A DNA stretch of 42,228 nt from Eubacteriales bacterium (GTDB lineage: Bacteria; Bacillota; Clostridia; Peptostreptococcales; Anaerovoracaceae), in NCBI GenBank assembly GCA_028706405.1, contig JAQWBM010000015.1, forward strand, positions 1 through 42,228, written 5' to 3'. How positions within the stretch are numbered: the stretch's first letter is position 1; each line of letters begins with the position of its first letter. The notes below the pieces were generated by a model that made no database searches, was not told where the DNA came from, and saw only the letters and a list, made by a program, of their open reading frames with translations. Below are positions 7,860 through 16,864 of this stretch, piece by piece. The position numbers and the translations under genes are program-made.

Positions 7860-9047
7860 TCATTCTGCCAAATATTCCCGTGTTATCCTTCCGAGAATCG
7901 TCATTCCCTTTTCGATCTCATCGTGGGACATATTGGAAAAGTTTAGCCTAAATTCATTGTTTTTAACGCCGCTTGGATAAAAAGAACCGCCCGGAATAAA
8001 AACAATCTTTTCAGCAGCTGCTCTATTGAGCAATATTCTGGAATCCTTGTGTTCGGGCAGTTCTATCCATATGAAAAGACCGCCCCCGGGAACGATATAG
8101 CGTGCTTCCTTCGGAAATTCCCGATCAATGACCCTCATCATATGATCGCGCCGCTCCTTGTAGCGACCAACGACCCGTTTAATATGGTCATCCAGATCAT
8201 ATTTTTGCAAATAATATGCCATCTGCCTCTGAGCTATGGCTGAAGATGATAGGTCCGCCGCATTTTTCAAAATCAGATATTTTTCCATCAAATCCTCTCT
8301 GGCGCAAAGCCAGGCAACTCTAAGACCAGGGCAGAATGTTTTGGAAAAGGTCCCCACATACACTACCTGTCCTTTTTTATCGTAAAAGCTCAAAGGTCTT
8401 TCCAGTCTGTTTTCAAAAGATAGTTCTGAATACGCCGCGTCCTCTATTACCGGTATATCGTAAGGGGAGATGCATTCAATAAACTCCTTTCGTCTCTCAG
8501 CAGACCAACTTCTGCCTGTCGGGTTTTGGAAATCGGGAATAACATAAATAAGCTTGACGCGTTCCCCGTATCTATCCAAAGCTTGTTTCAGGGAGTCCAT
8601 GATAAGCCCGTTTTCATCGGTAGGCAGAGAAACCAGCTCAGCCTCATACGCCCTTAATGCATTGACGGCTCCTAAATATGACGGGGTTTCAAACAAAATG
8701 ACATCATCTTTATTGATAAACAGCATACCACTCATATCTAATGCCTGCTGTGAACCGCTTGTAATGACAATCTCTTCAGTTTTAAAATCCAGTTCAAATC
8801 GATCGCGCATTCTCTTCGCGATCAATTTTCTTAATTTAACGTAACCGCTTGTGGAACAATAGCTCAGCGCTTCTTTGCCCTCCAGTTCAAGAACTTGGAT
8901 AAAGGATTCCTTGATTGCTTCAACGGGATAGGTTTCAGGCGAAGGAAAACCGGCTGCAAACGAAATTACGTCTTTCGTTTCAGTCAGTTCCATAGCGTTT
9001 AACAATGCCTTGTCCTGCAAGCGCTCCAGTCGGCTTGCAAATTTCAT
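7860..9047 (-). CDS. PLP-dependent aminotransferase, 2-aminoadipate/aromatic type (class I/II)
   Basis: A 395-residue fold-type I aminotransferase. ISFAAGFPSPE near the N-terminus, SGSQQALD, the substrate-binding PDFQNPTGRSWS, and the PLP lysine in VGTFSKTFCPGLRVAW place it with the LysN/MocR-like aminotransferases (2-aminoadipate, aromatic or branched-chain substrates). No GntR DNA-binding domain is attached, so it is an enzyme rather than a MocR regulator. The start at 9047 is favoured because AGGTG stands 6 nt before it and MKFASRLE is a typical opening; a start at 9110 would overlap the upstream gene. It follows ahcY by 55 nt and is probably co-transcribed. Confidence 0.85.
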   Translation of the reverse strand: MKFASRLERLQDKALLNAMELTETKDVISFAAGFPSPETYPVEAIKESFIQVLELEGKEALSYCSTSGYVKLRKLIAKRMRDRFELDFKTEEIVITSGSQQALDMSGMLFINKDDVILFETPSYLGAVNALRAYEAELVSLPTDENGLIMDSLKQALDRYGERVKLIYVIPDFQNPTGRSWSAERRKEFIECISPYDIPVIEDAAYSELSFENRLERPLSFYDKKGQVVYVGTFSKTFCPGLRVAWLCAREDLMEKYLILKNAADLSSSAIAQRQMAYYLQKYDLDDHIKRVVGRYKERRDHMMRVIDREFPKEARYIVPGGGLFIWIELPEHKDSRILLNRAAAEKIVFIPGGSFYPSGVKNNEFRLNFSNMSHDEIEKGMTILGRITREYLAE

Positions 9048-9102
9048 ATGATTCACCTGTCTTAAAAGCTCCCTTCTATGCAATATAATCTTACCGCCGT
9101 CG

Positions 9103-10353
9103 TTAAACATTCCAGCTTTCCAGATATTTTTCCTGTTCCTCAGTTAGCTTGTCGATCTCTATGCCCCAGGCTTCCAGCTTTCTTCTCGCAACGATATCAT
9201 CTATTTCAGCCGAAACATTGATAACTTTGTTCTCCAGCCTATTACGATTGTTAAGTATATAAAGAGCTGACAGACACTGAACTGCAAAGCTCATATCCAT
9301 AATCTCCGCCGGATGGCCATCTGCTGCCGCAATATTGACCAATCTTCCTTCTCCTATTATATTGACCCATTTTCCGTTGGCAAGCTTATAACCCATGATA
9401 TTTTTACGGCTTTCTTTCTTTTCCACTGCTGCTTTTTCAAGACCTGCTATATCCACTTCAACATTGAAATGACCTGCATTAGTCAAAATTGCCCTGTCCT
9501 TCATAGTCTGCATATGTTCCACAATAATAACATGTTCGCAGCCAGTAGCTGTCACAAAGATATCTCCGTGAGGAGCTGCGGATTTCATAGTCATAACATC
9601 ATAACCATCCATTTTTGCCTCTATGGCCTTAACGGGATCTATTTCCGTAACAATCACCTTTGCGCCTAAAGCTGCTGCTCTCAAAGCTATCCCTCTGCCG
9701 CACCAGCCGTAACCGGCTACGACTACAGTTTTTCCGGCAACGATCAGGTTTGTGTTCCTCATAATGCTGTCCCAGACTGACTGTCCGGTGCCATAACGAT
9801 TATCGAACAAATACTTGCACTGGGCATCGTTGACCGCAACCATCGGGAATTTCAAGATTCCTTCTCTCTCCATAGATTTCAGGCGAATGACACCGGTAGT
9901 CGTCTCCTCACAGCCGCCCCAGACTTCTTCACCCAGGTCAGGTCTTGCACTATGGATCAATCCTACCAGATCACCGCCGTCATCGATGATGATGTTCGGC
10001 TTATGAGTCAATGTCATTTCAATATGTCTGTTGTATTCCTCATTAGTTGCCCCATGATATGCATAAACCTTCATTCCGGTTTCAGCAAGAGCTGCAGCCA
10101 CATCATCCTGTGTGGACAAAATGTTGCTGCCCGTTACAGCCATTTCTGCTCCTCCTGATGCCAGAACCTCACAAAGATATGCGGTCTTCGCTTCCAGATG
10201 CACGGAAAGTGAGATCCTCACACCCTGAAACGGCTTTTCGCGTAAAAACTGTTCCTCCAGTCCGTTCAACAGGGGCATATTCTTTTTGACCCATTCTATT
10301 TTTTGCCTGCCCGAAGGAGCAAGGCGAATATCTCTGATCTCATTCTGCTTCAT
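9103..10353 (-). CDS. ahcY: Adenosylhomocysteinase
   Basis: Splits S-adenosylhomocysteine into adenosine and homocysteine, relieving inhibition of methyltransferases. The 416-residue protein has the NAD-binding loop VVAGYGWCGRGIA near residue 214, the catalytic DDGGDL, VNDAQCKYLFDN with the substrate Lys/Asp pair, and a C-terminal HPAEIMDMSFA typical of the family. It is the shorter prokaryotic form, without the 40-residue insert of eukaryotic and proteobacterial enzymes. GGAGG precedes the ATG. The downstream aminotransferase could feed methionine or homocysteine metabolism, but this is inference. Confidence 0.96.
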   Translation of the reverse strand: MKQNEIRDIRLAPSGRQKIEWVKKNMPLLNGLEEQFLREKPFQGVRISLSVHLEAKTAYLCEVLASGGAEMAVTGSNILSTQDDVAAALAETGMKVYAYHGATNEEYNRHIEMTLTHKPNIIIDDGGDLVGLIHSARPDLGEEVWGGCEETTTGVIRLKSMEREGILKFPMVAVNDAQCKYLFDNRYGTGQSVWDSIMRNTNLIVAGKTVVVAGYGWCGRGIALRAAALGAKVIVTEIDPVKAIEAKMDGYDVMTMKSAAPHGDIFVTATGCEHVIIVEHMQTMKDRAILTNAGHFNVEVDIAGLEKAAVEKKESRKNIMGYKLANGKWVNIIGEGRLVNIAAADGHPAEIMDMSFAVQCLSALYILNNRNRLENKVINVSAEIDDIVARRKLEAWGIEIDKLTEEQEKYLESWNV

Positions 10354-10479
10354 ATATTTCCTCCATTATTGACATTCCATATATATAACATACTTTAGAG
10401 GCAAAGTAAAGGCACCCATAGTTATGAACTGGTCATTGTCAAGCAGACAAAGGCAGTTTATTGTGGATACCTTCAAATT

Positions 10480-11031
10480 TTAAACCTTCACCAACTCAAG
10501 CTGGTACTGGAAATCCTTTAGCCTTTTTCTTCTTACCTTGTAATCCGGCATTGCTTCCTCTACGATAGCCCAAAAATTTGCGGAATGGTTCATTTCTTTT
10601 ATATGGGCAAGCTCATGCACTACCACATAATCGACAAGCTCCTCAGCTGCGAAAATAAGCCTATAAGTAAAGTTTATATCCCCCTTGCTGTTGCAGGAAC
10701 CCCATCGTGTCCTTGCGCCGTTTATCCTTACAGTACCGTATTGTATCCCCATCTTATGGGAGAATAATTGACATTTCTGCTTCAGATATTCCTTTGCCTT
10801 CATTTTATACAAAGCTTCTTCCTTAGAAGACAATTCGATAGTTTGCCTGTTGGCTTCCATAGCCAAAATTCTTTTCTGGGTGCTTAGAATCCAATCTTGC
10901 TTCTTGTTTACAAAATTGTTGATATATTCTATACTTGTTAGAAACGGCGCTCGGACTTCCACGCTGCCATCCCGTCTTACATAGAGAGACAGCGTTTTTC
11001 TCCTTGAACGCATCAATTCATATTTAATCAT
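10480..11031 (-). CDS. YgjP-like zinc metallopeptidase (DUF45)
   Basis: A 183-residue protein with the zinc motif VVHELAHIKEMNH, where HELAH supplies two His ligands and the later His at NHSANFW a third, plus the upstream RWGSCNSKG typical of the YgjP/SprT-like M48-related family. Cellular substrate unknown. The stop of the upstream GerMN lipoprotein gene is only 6 nt before this start, so the two are likely translated from one mRNA. Confidence 0.85.
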   Translation of the reverse strand: MIKYELMRSRRKTLSLYVRRDGSVEVRAPFLTSIEYINNFVNKKQDWILSTQKRILAMEANRQTIELSSKEEALYKMKAKEYLKQKCQLFSHKMGIQYGTVRINGARTRWGSCNSKGDINFTYRLIFAAEELVDYVVVHELAHIKEMNHSANFWAIVEEAMPDYKVRRKRLKDFQYQLELVKV

Positions 11032-11037
11032 GTTCGA

Positions 11038-11589
11038 TTACTCTTCAAATGCATCCTTGGTGAATGGAGAAGCTGCATCAATATGACCCATCAAACTATC
11101 AGGCACATCGCCGTCAATCAGAAATTGCACCTGTTGAACCTCTGCAAAGGTGTTCATCAGGGTATTGACAACTTGACCAATCAAATATGTCTCTTCCAGC
11201 GAGCTTCCGCTGAGTCCGTTGCTGTCAAGGTCCACATAAACCGTGTCCCCCGCCATATATATATCGTTGAATTTTATCTTATCGGTGAGCGATGTGCCAT
11301 ATCCCTCTTCGGGCGGGGTTCTTAACAGCTCCACGGCTTCAAAATATGCATCCCCCGGCATTGCAGCGAATTCGCTTTCAGACACAAGGTACTTTTCCAG
11401 CGATTCGTCACCAACCATTACATATTCTTCATTGGAGAAAAACAGAGCCGCTGTGTAGGTTTGTTCAACTATTTCAATACCGTCATCCGGTTCAAGTGTA
11501 CCGGTATCCGTCACGCAGCCGGTTAATCCGAACATGCTAAACACCAGGATTAAGCTTAATAGAATAATCCATCTTCTTTTACTTCCCAT
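11038..11589 (-). CDS. GerMN-domain lipoprotein
   Basis: A 183-residue secreted lipoprotein: positively charged MGSKRR, a hydrophobic stretch and lipobox LTGC with Cys at residue 25. The rest is one GerMN domain (TYTAALFFSNEEYVMVG, then VELLRTPPEEGYGTSL and VYVDLDSNGL), as in the B. subtilis germination and sporulation protein GerM. B. subtilis GerM has two such domains, so this is a single-domain relative. GAGGAGG lies 7 nt before the ATG. Likely acts at the forespore or cell envelope. Confidence 0.85.
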   Translation of the reverse strand: MGSKRRWIILLSLILVFSMFGLTGCVTDTGTLEPDDGIEIVEQTYTAALFFSNEEYVMVGDESLEKYLVSESEFAAMPGDAYFEAVELLRTPPEEGYGTSLTDKIKFNDIYMAGDTVYVDLDSNGLSGSSLEETYLIGQVVNTLMNTFAEVQQVQFLIDGDVPDSLMGHIDAASPFTKDAFEE

Positions 11590-11763
11590 CTGAATACCTC
11601 CTCATTCAATGATCTTAGCTTTTTTATCGATCTGAATATTTTTAGAACTATTGCGCCAGATCACATTTTATATTGATTTATATTTATCTTACCATATTTC
11701 CTGCTTTCGAGCGAATTGTTTTCATACTATCATTGAGGTAAAAGTCTGATCTGTAAAAAAGAT

Positions 11764-11803
11764 GGGGTTATTGTCACCATTCGGAAATTATGACAATAAC
11801 CCC
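11764..11803 (-). terminator. Terminator of the LysM protein gene
   Basis: GGGGTTATTGTCA (11764-11776) and TGACAATAACCCC (11791-11803) form a 13-bp perfect stem. On the minus strand it is followed by ATCTTTTTTTACAG, so it terminates the LysM gene transcript. Confidence 0.9.
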
Positions 11804-11836
11804 ACCCTCTTGTTCGATCAATTTTTAATTAAAGTG

Positions 11837-12583
11837 CTATCTGTTTCGTTCAAAAAATATACTTCCCAGCGCATCGGCTGCGTCTGCCATAAGTATCGCA
11901 TTTCGAATCGTTCCCGAGTATTCCTGTCTTTCGATAGATATGTCCAGATTTTCGAATACCCGTTCCATGTAATCAACATCCTCAGCATTTGTCTCATTCA
12001 ACTGCGACTTGTTTCTATTCCACACGGTAAGGGCTCTGTTGTAGTTGTTTTTCGCTTCGCCCCAATCATTCTGTTCGATATTGATTATTATCTGTCTTGC
12101 TAAATAGCTTAACCGACGAATATCCGAAGGAATTAAGGTCTTGAAATAGTCAAGCGCATCGGCGATGTAACGGGTTATTTGATTAGCCTGAGACATTGCC
12201 GGAAACATTCTTTCTTGGATTGTATACCCCTCTAATATTCTGATAGCATGGTTAAGTTCGTTGATGATATTTTCCTGGACAAGTGCCTGTTGCAGCTGCG
12301 GGAGTACGTCACGCATATTCCTTTTAATGATTTCAATCTTATTTCTAACACTTTGCAAATCTCTGGCATAAAGATCATCTATGATCTCCTCCGCATTGGT
12401 TTCCATCACCAACAGTTGTTCCGGGATTGGTATCAAATCAGGGATTATTATGGTTTGTCCGGGGCGGATTGCATTTGGATTTGTTATATGCGGATTTGCG
12501 CTGATCAATTGAGCCAGCGGAACATTAAACTCTCTCGCGATTATAAACAATGTATCGTTCGGTCTTACGACATATTGCTGCAT
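11837..12583 (-). CDS. LysM-domain protein of unknown function
   Basis: A 248-residue protein beginning with one LysM repeat (QYVVRPNDTLFIIAREFNVP to GQTIIIPDLIPI, residues 2-51), which binds N-acetylglucosamine chains of peptidoglycan. The remaining 190 residues are predicted helical, with no recognised catalytic motif. There is no signal peptide: the LysM starts at the second residue, as in several spore-coat or spore-cortex associated proteins that reach the spore from the mother cell. AGGAGG precedes the ATG. Monocistronic with its own terminator. Confidence 0.8.
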   Translation of the reverse strand: MQQYVVRPNDTLFIIAREFNVPLAQLISANPHITNPNAIRPGQTIIIPDLIPIPEQLLVMETNAEEIIDDLYARDLQSVRNKIEIIKRNMRDVLPQLQQALVQENIINELNHAIRILEGYTIQERMFPAMSQANQITRYIADALDYFKTLIPSDIRRLSYLARQIIINIEQNDWGEAKNNYNRALTVWNRNKSQLNETNAEDVDYMERVFENLDISIERQEYSGTIRNAILMADAADALGSIFFERNR

Positions 12584-12640
12584 ATTACTCTACCTCCTGT
12601 ACTTTCGATATTTGGTTCATAATATGTAACAAAAAATTTA

Positions 12641-12676
12641 TTGCTACTGTAAATATAAAATTTAAGGCAGTAGCAA
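12641..12676. repeat. Inverted repeat between LysM and glutaredoxin genes
   Basis: TTGCTACTG (12641-12649) pairs with CAGTAGCAA (12668-12676) across an AT-rich 18-nt loop. No T-run follows on either strand. The 205-nt gap 12584-12788 otherwise shows only a second weak TTGCCT/AGGCAA hairpin near 12730. Confidence 0.4.
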
Positions 12677-12788
12677 TCTGCAACTCATAGATTTGTGATT
12701 TCTTTGCATAGGTTCGCCTGCAATTTGCCTTGCAAATTAGGCAAGTTAGTATTTGCGCTTTTCAATATACTATATTATTCCTGTCAGC

Positions 12789-13115
12789 TCAAATCGCGGA
12801 TTTACATTTCGGGCATCTTGCATTTATTTTTCCTTCTTTAGTTGGAACCCGTACTGATGTATTGCAATTTAAACACTTTACAATACGGTGATCCACCAGC
12901 TCAAGTATCTTGGCTTTATCTAACCCCACTACGACATCTTTCCCTATTATAAACGCAGGCACGCCAGTAATGTTTCTGCTTGTCATTTCATAGCGGGCTT
13001 GCGCATCCATATTTACGTCTTTCTCAATAAAGTGAATTTTGTTTTGAGTCATAAAATCCTTTGCCATTTTGCAGTATGGACAAGTATTCGTAGTTAAAAT
13101 TGTCACGTCCTTCAT
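12789..13115 (-). CDS. Glutaredoxin-like protein with C-terminal zinc ribbon
   Basis: A 108-residue protein. Residues 1-75 form a glutaredoxin/NrdH-type thioredoxin fold with the redox motif TCPYC and the cis-Pro TGVPAFIIG. Residues 80-108 form a zinc ribbon with KCLNCN and RCPKCK pairs. The ribbon is unusual in this family and could bind a metal or add a protein contact. GGAGGGAG at 13121-13128 sits 5 nt before the ATG at 13115, so that start is right; the ATG at 13130 overlaps the Shine-Dalgarno. It lies just downstream of the CIRCE-controlled J-protein gene, 56 nt away, and may be part of that heat-shock transcript. Confidence 0.85.
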   Translation of the reverse strand: MKDVTILTTNTCPYCKMAKDFMTQNKIHFIEKDVNMDAQARYEMTSRNITGVPAFIIGKDVVVGLDKAKILELVDHRIVKCLNCNTSVRVPTKEGKINARCPKCKSAI

Positions 13116-13171
13116 GTTTTCTCCCTCCAAGTCAAATGCTTATTCACAACTCATCAGGCGCTTATTTATTA

Positions 13172-14119
13172 TCAATTAAGTGTCTTGTCAAGCTTTTCAA
13201 ACAAATCCCTTTGCTCTGCTGTGAGATTTGCAGGTATCTTCACCAGAACCTTAATGTAAAGATCTCCTGTACTTTTGCTCTTTAAATCCCTTATTCCCTT
13301 TCCTTTCAGCCTAAATAGCGTGTTAGGCTGTGTCCCTGACGGAACGTTATATGAGACCTTATCCCGGAGTGTCGGAACGGTGATTTTCGTCCCGAGAGCA
13401 GCCTGGGTAAGCGTGATAGGTACATTCGTATAAATATCTGAGCCTTTTCTTGTAAACTTGTTGTGAGGTCTCACATTGATCTCAATTATCAAATTGCCGT
13501 TAGCTCCTCCATTCGTGCCTGGCTGCCCTTGTCCTTTCAGCGAGATCTTTGAGCCGTTATCGACACCTTCCGGGATTGTAACAGAAATTGTTTTATCATT
13601 AAGTTTGATCTTTTTCTTCGTTCCAAATGCAGCCTCTTCAAATGTGACCGTTAAATTTGCCTTTAAATCAGCTCCTTTTCTTGTCATATTCCTTTTTTGC
13701 GCGCCGCCAAACCCACTGTTTCCAAAAATAGAGCTCAATATATCCTCAAAATCGCTGCCTGAAATATCTTGATATGTGTCATATTGTGATCCATCAAAAT
13801 TTCCATATGTCTGGTATTGATATCCGCCCTGACCTCCAAACCCTCCAAACCCTTGACCTTGAGTCTGACTATGTCCATATGCCGCATTCGGATCTATACC
13901 TGCAAATCCAAACCGGTCATATTTATCTCTTTTATCCGCATCTGATAGTACTTCGTATGCTTCATTAACCTCTTTAAATTTATCTTCAGCCACCTTGTCG
14001 CCTGGATTTTTATCCGGATGATACTGCATGGCCTTTTTCCGAAACGCCTTTTTTATATCATCAACAGAAGCATCCTTTTTTAGACCAAGAACTTCATAAA
14101 AGTCTCGTTTCTCTGCCAT
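13172..14119 (-). CDS. J-domain co-chaperone without zinc fingers (CbpA/DnaJ type)
   Basis: A 315-residue co-chaperone of DnaK. The J domain covers residues 1-70 with RDFYEVLGL and the HPD tripeptide in [10 protein letters not shown] Gly/Phe-rich linker ([10 protein letters not shown]) runs to about 130, then the two C-terminal substrate-binding beta domains. The four CxxCxGxG zinc motifs of classic DnaJ are absent, so it is a type II (CbpA-like) J-protein. GGAGAGGAGGG stands before the ATG at 14119. A CIRCE operator and a good promoter lie directly upstream, so HrcA very likely represses it and heat induces it. The usual hrcA-grpE-dnaK-dnaJ genes are not in this window. Confidence 0.92.
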   Translation of the reverse strand: MAEKRDFYEVLGLKKDASVDDIKKAFRKKAMQYHPDKNPGDKVAEDKFKEVNEAYEVLSDADKRDKYDRFGFAGIDPNAAYGHSQTQGQGFGGFGGQGGYQYQTYGNFDGSQYDTYQDISGSDFEDILSSIFGNSGFGGAQKRNMTRKGADLKANLTVTFEEAAFGTKKKIKLNDKTISVTIPEGVDNGSKISLKGQGQPGTNGGANGNLIIEINVRPHNKFTRKGSDIYTNVPITLTQAALGTKITVPTLRDKVSYNVPSGTQPNTLFRLKGKGIRDLKSKSTGDLYIKVLVKIPANLTAEQRDLFEKLDKTLN

Positions 14120-14139
14120 TGCAAATCCCTCCTCTCCGT

Positions 14140-14166
14140 TTAGCACTCTTTTGCTTCGAGTGCCAG
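14140..14166 (-). promoter_or_regulatory. CIRCE operator (HrcA binding site)
   Basis: TTAGCACTC, nine spacer bases, then GAGTGCCAG, against the consensus TTAGCACTC-N9-GAGTGCTAA. Only two bases of the second arm differ. It sits 20 nt upstream of the J-protein start, within the leader, as in other HrcA-regulated genes. Confidence 0.93.
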
Positions 14167-14177
14167 GCCTCGGTCAA

Positions 14178-14206
14178 AATATTGCACTGCCGAATTAAAA
14201 CTTCAA
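14178..14206 (-). promoter_or_regulatory. Promoter of the J-protein gene
   Basis: On the minus strand TTGAAG (14201-14206) and AATATT (14178-14183) are separated by 17 bases. Transcription would begin about 5-10 nt before the CIRCE element, which fits repression by HrcA. Confidence 0.6.
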
Positions 14207-14295
14207 CAGTGCTAATATAGCCTATAATTATATTTACCACATATGGCCCATGATAAACTCAAATAATATCATTTTTCTTTAAAGTATAACACATT

Positions 14296-15645
14296 TTAAC
14301 CAAATCTCTTCGTCAGCAAGGAAGCCAGGTTTTCCGCCAGATTTGTGATCTGTTCGATGTTCTTTCCTTCTATCATGACTCGAACCAGCGGTTCAGTTCC
14401 CGATGGCCGAATCAGTACGCGTCCCTCTCCTGCCATTACCTCTTCCAGCTTCTTGATTTCATCGATTATATCCGGATCTGATATATATTTTTTCTTGTTT
14501 TCATTTTTTATTTTAGCATTCTTAAGAACCTGAGGGTAAATCGTCACCTCGTCCGCTAATACTGAAGGCTTTGATCCTGAGGCCTTGACAGCCTTTAGCA
14601 GCTGAAGCGCCGACAGTATCCCATCGCCCGTAGTGGAACAGTTAAGAAAAATTATGTGACCAGACTGTTCGCCGCCTATGGCACAACCGGTTTTAAGCAT
14701 GCTTTCCAAAACATAGCGGTCACCGACCTGTGTCAATTCCAACTTACATCCAATCTTTTTTATGGCATTATGTAAACCCAGATTGCTCATGACAGTGGCT
14801 GTTACCAGACACTCAGGCAGCTGACCGTTATCCTTCATCATTTTAGCGCAGATATACATCATTTTATCTCCGTCAATGATGCGGCCAAGTTCATCTACAG
14901 CAATCAACCGATCTGCATCACCGTCAAAAGCCAACCCCATATTTGCCTTGTTCGACACCACCATTTCTTGAAGCTTTTCCGGGTGGGTAGATCCGCATAG
15001 TTCATTAATATTCACCCCGTCAGGATCATTATGAAGGGCAACAACTTCCGCACCCAGCTCGCTGAAAACCTTCTCCGCCACCTTATATGCCGCACCGTTA
15101 GCACAGTCGATCACCAGCTTTAAATCTTTTAAATCAGTGTTGATGGTGCTTTTCAGATAATTTGCATATAAAGTCATGGCATTCTCGCCGGCATCGAGGC
15201 AGCGTCCCAGTCTATCACCTGTAATGTGACTGTTTACATCGATGTTTTTAAGTATAATATCTTCGATCTCATCTTCGATATCATCATCAAGCTTGAAGCC
15301 TTCTCCATTAAAAAATTTTATTCCGTTATATTCAAAAGGATTGTGCGATGCGGATATTACAACACCTGCATCCGCTTTGAAGTGCCGCACCAGATAGGCT
15401 ACAGCCGGAGTCGGCAGGACTCCGGCTTTGATCACATTTCCGCCCATCGCAAGAATCCCTGCGCTAATAGCATTTTCCAGCATATCTCCCGATATGCGTG
15501 TGTCCTTAGCAATCAAAACGACCGGCTTATGTTCATTCTTTCTCAGAACATAAGCTCCGGCCTTCCCAAGATTAAATGCGAGTTCCGGCGTTAACTCAGA
15601 ATTCGCAACACCTCTTACTCCGTCAGTTCCAAAAAGCCTCCCCAT
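14296..15645 (-). CDS. glmM: Phosphoglucosamine mutase
   Basis: Interconverts glucosamine-6-phosphate and glucosamine-1-phosphate on the way to UDP-GlcNAc and peptidoglycan. The 449-residue protein starts RLFGTDGVRG, has the phosphoserine loop VVISASHNPFEYNG near residue 100, the metal loop DGDADRL near 242, and the phosphate-binding RPSGTEPLVRV near 405. It is last of the cdaA-cdaR-glmM group with a 16-nt gap from cdaR. In this conserved arrangement GlmM binds and inhibits the diadenylate cyclase CdaA, linking cyclic di-AMP to cell-wall synthesis. Confidence 0.97.
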   Translation of the reverse strand: MGRLFGTDGVRGVANSELTPELAFNLGKAGAYVLRKNEHKPVVLIAKDTRISGDMLENAISAGILAMGGNVIKAGVLPTPAVAYLVRHFKADAGVVISASHNPFEYNGIKFFNGEGFKLDDDIEDEIEDIILKNIDVNSHITGDRLGRCLDAGENAMTLYANYLKSTINTDLKDLKLVIDCANGAAYKVAEKVFSELGAEVVALHNDPDGVNINELCGSTHPEKLQEMVVSNKANMGLAFDGDADRLIAVDELGRIIDGDKMMYICAKMMKDNGQLPECLVTATVMSNLGLHNAIKKIGCKLELTQVGDRYVLESMLKTGCAIGGEQSGHIIFLNCSTTGDGILSALQLLKAVKASGSKPSVLADEVTIYPQVLKNAKIKNENKKKYISDPDIIDEIKKLEEVMAGEGRVLIRPSGTEPLVRVMIEGKNIEQITNLAENLASLLTKRFG

Positions 15646-15661
15646 ATTTCCTCCTTAATTA

Positions 15662-16864
15662 TTAATCTGTTTGATCAAGTGTTATGTGAACCTCTTCAGG
15701 GTCCGTCTCTATATGTCCAAGCTGCTTATCATAATGAACCTGTACCTTAGCCGTTGCAGATATGAGAGATTCCGCGTCCAGCTCCAGATATGGCTTTAAA
15801 TCTTCTTTTTTCAGCCCTGATATAATAATCTCACTACCCGATGCGGTCACTGTGATATACGGCGTTGTAATAGTGATATTTTGTATTCCTTCAATTCCTT
15901 CCAGCCGAATCTCCTCTGAAGTGTAGGTGAACGTCTTAGTTGCTACCGGTTTAATAGAGATCGTAACCGTTAAATTTTCATATCCTGCCGCAAATTCAAT
16001 GCCTTCCGGAAGAGGTATTACAACAGGGATATCAGATGTACTGGAGATAGCGCTTATATCAATAGCTGCACCGGTTAATCCGCCGATTTTCTCCAGAGCT
16101 GCTTTGTCTCCTTTTATTTTGATGCTCTCAGGTATATTCAATTCTATCAATTCATAAATCGGCGCCAATTCACCGGTTATTTCCACCTTCAAGGGAACCT
16201 CTTTCACGGCATTAAGCCGTGCGGTCACATCGATATAAGAGGACGACAATCTGACATTCTGGACCACATCTCCCTCATCGTTTACCGCAACTGCCCTTGT
16301 TTGTATTGTGCTGCTTTCTGCTGTCAATCTTGATACGGGGACCTCTGCTTTTATATGAGATACTGCACCCACTTCAGATTTTGCGCCGGATACCTGTATA
16401 ACCTCCGGTTTAGTGGTAATCTGCCCCGCTTCTACCCCTTCTTCAAATTGACCGAGAAAAGCAACCCTTATCGGCTTTGCCACTTCGACTCGTTCTTCGA
16501 TAACTACGTTGATCTTGAGCGGTTTTACTTCAGCAATTGACACACCTCTTGGCGCTGTCACCATTACGGGGATAGAGTTCTTTCCAATGCTATATCCGAA
16601 AAGATCCGCTTCGGCAAGAATATCGCCTTCTGTAATCCTGGAAAGGTCAGCTCTTTTTCCCTGGATTAACACATCCACCATATATTCCGCATCCCCTGAC
16701 AAGGCCAAGCCTCTATCTGCAAGGCTTTCCGCATTGAGGAGCTGAACGGGAAGATCGCTTATGGTCTGGTTCTTCACAGGATCTGTAACCTCAATAACAT
16801 AAGCCCATAACAGAATCGCTATAACTACTGATATGATTTTATAGAAGGTTTTACTTTTCGGCAT
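15662..16864 (-). CDS. cdaR: CdaR, YbbR-domain regulator of CdaA
   Basis: A 400-residue membrane-anchored protein: a single N-terminal helix (residues 8-25, KIISVVIAILLWAYVIEV), then tandem extracytoplasmic YbbR repeats, each with a VP(L/V)-type strand such as KEVPLKVEITG. It modulates the diadenylate cyclase CdaA. AGGAGG lies 7 nt before the ATG at 16864, and the first 14 nt overlap the end of cdaA, implying translational coupling. Confidence 0.92.
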   Translation of the reverse strand: MPKSKTFYKIISVVIAILLWAYVIEVTDPVKNQTISDLPVQLLNAESLADRGLALSGDAEYMVDVLIQGKRADLSRITEGDILAEADLFGYSIGKNSIPVMVTAPRGVSIAEVKPLKINVVIEERVEVAKPIRVAFLGQFEEGVEAGQITTKPEVIQVSGAKSEVGAVSHIKAEVPVSRLTAESSTIQTRAVAVNDEGDVVQNVRLSSSYIDVTARLNAVKEVPLKVEITGELAPIYELIELNIPESIKIKGDKAALEKIGGLTGAAIDISAISSTSDIPVVIPLPEGIEFAAGYENLTVTISIKPVATKTFTYTSEEIRLEGIEGIQNITITTPYITVTASGSEIIISGLKKEDLKPYLELDAESLISATAKVQVHYDKQLGHIETDPEEVHITLDQTD

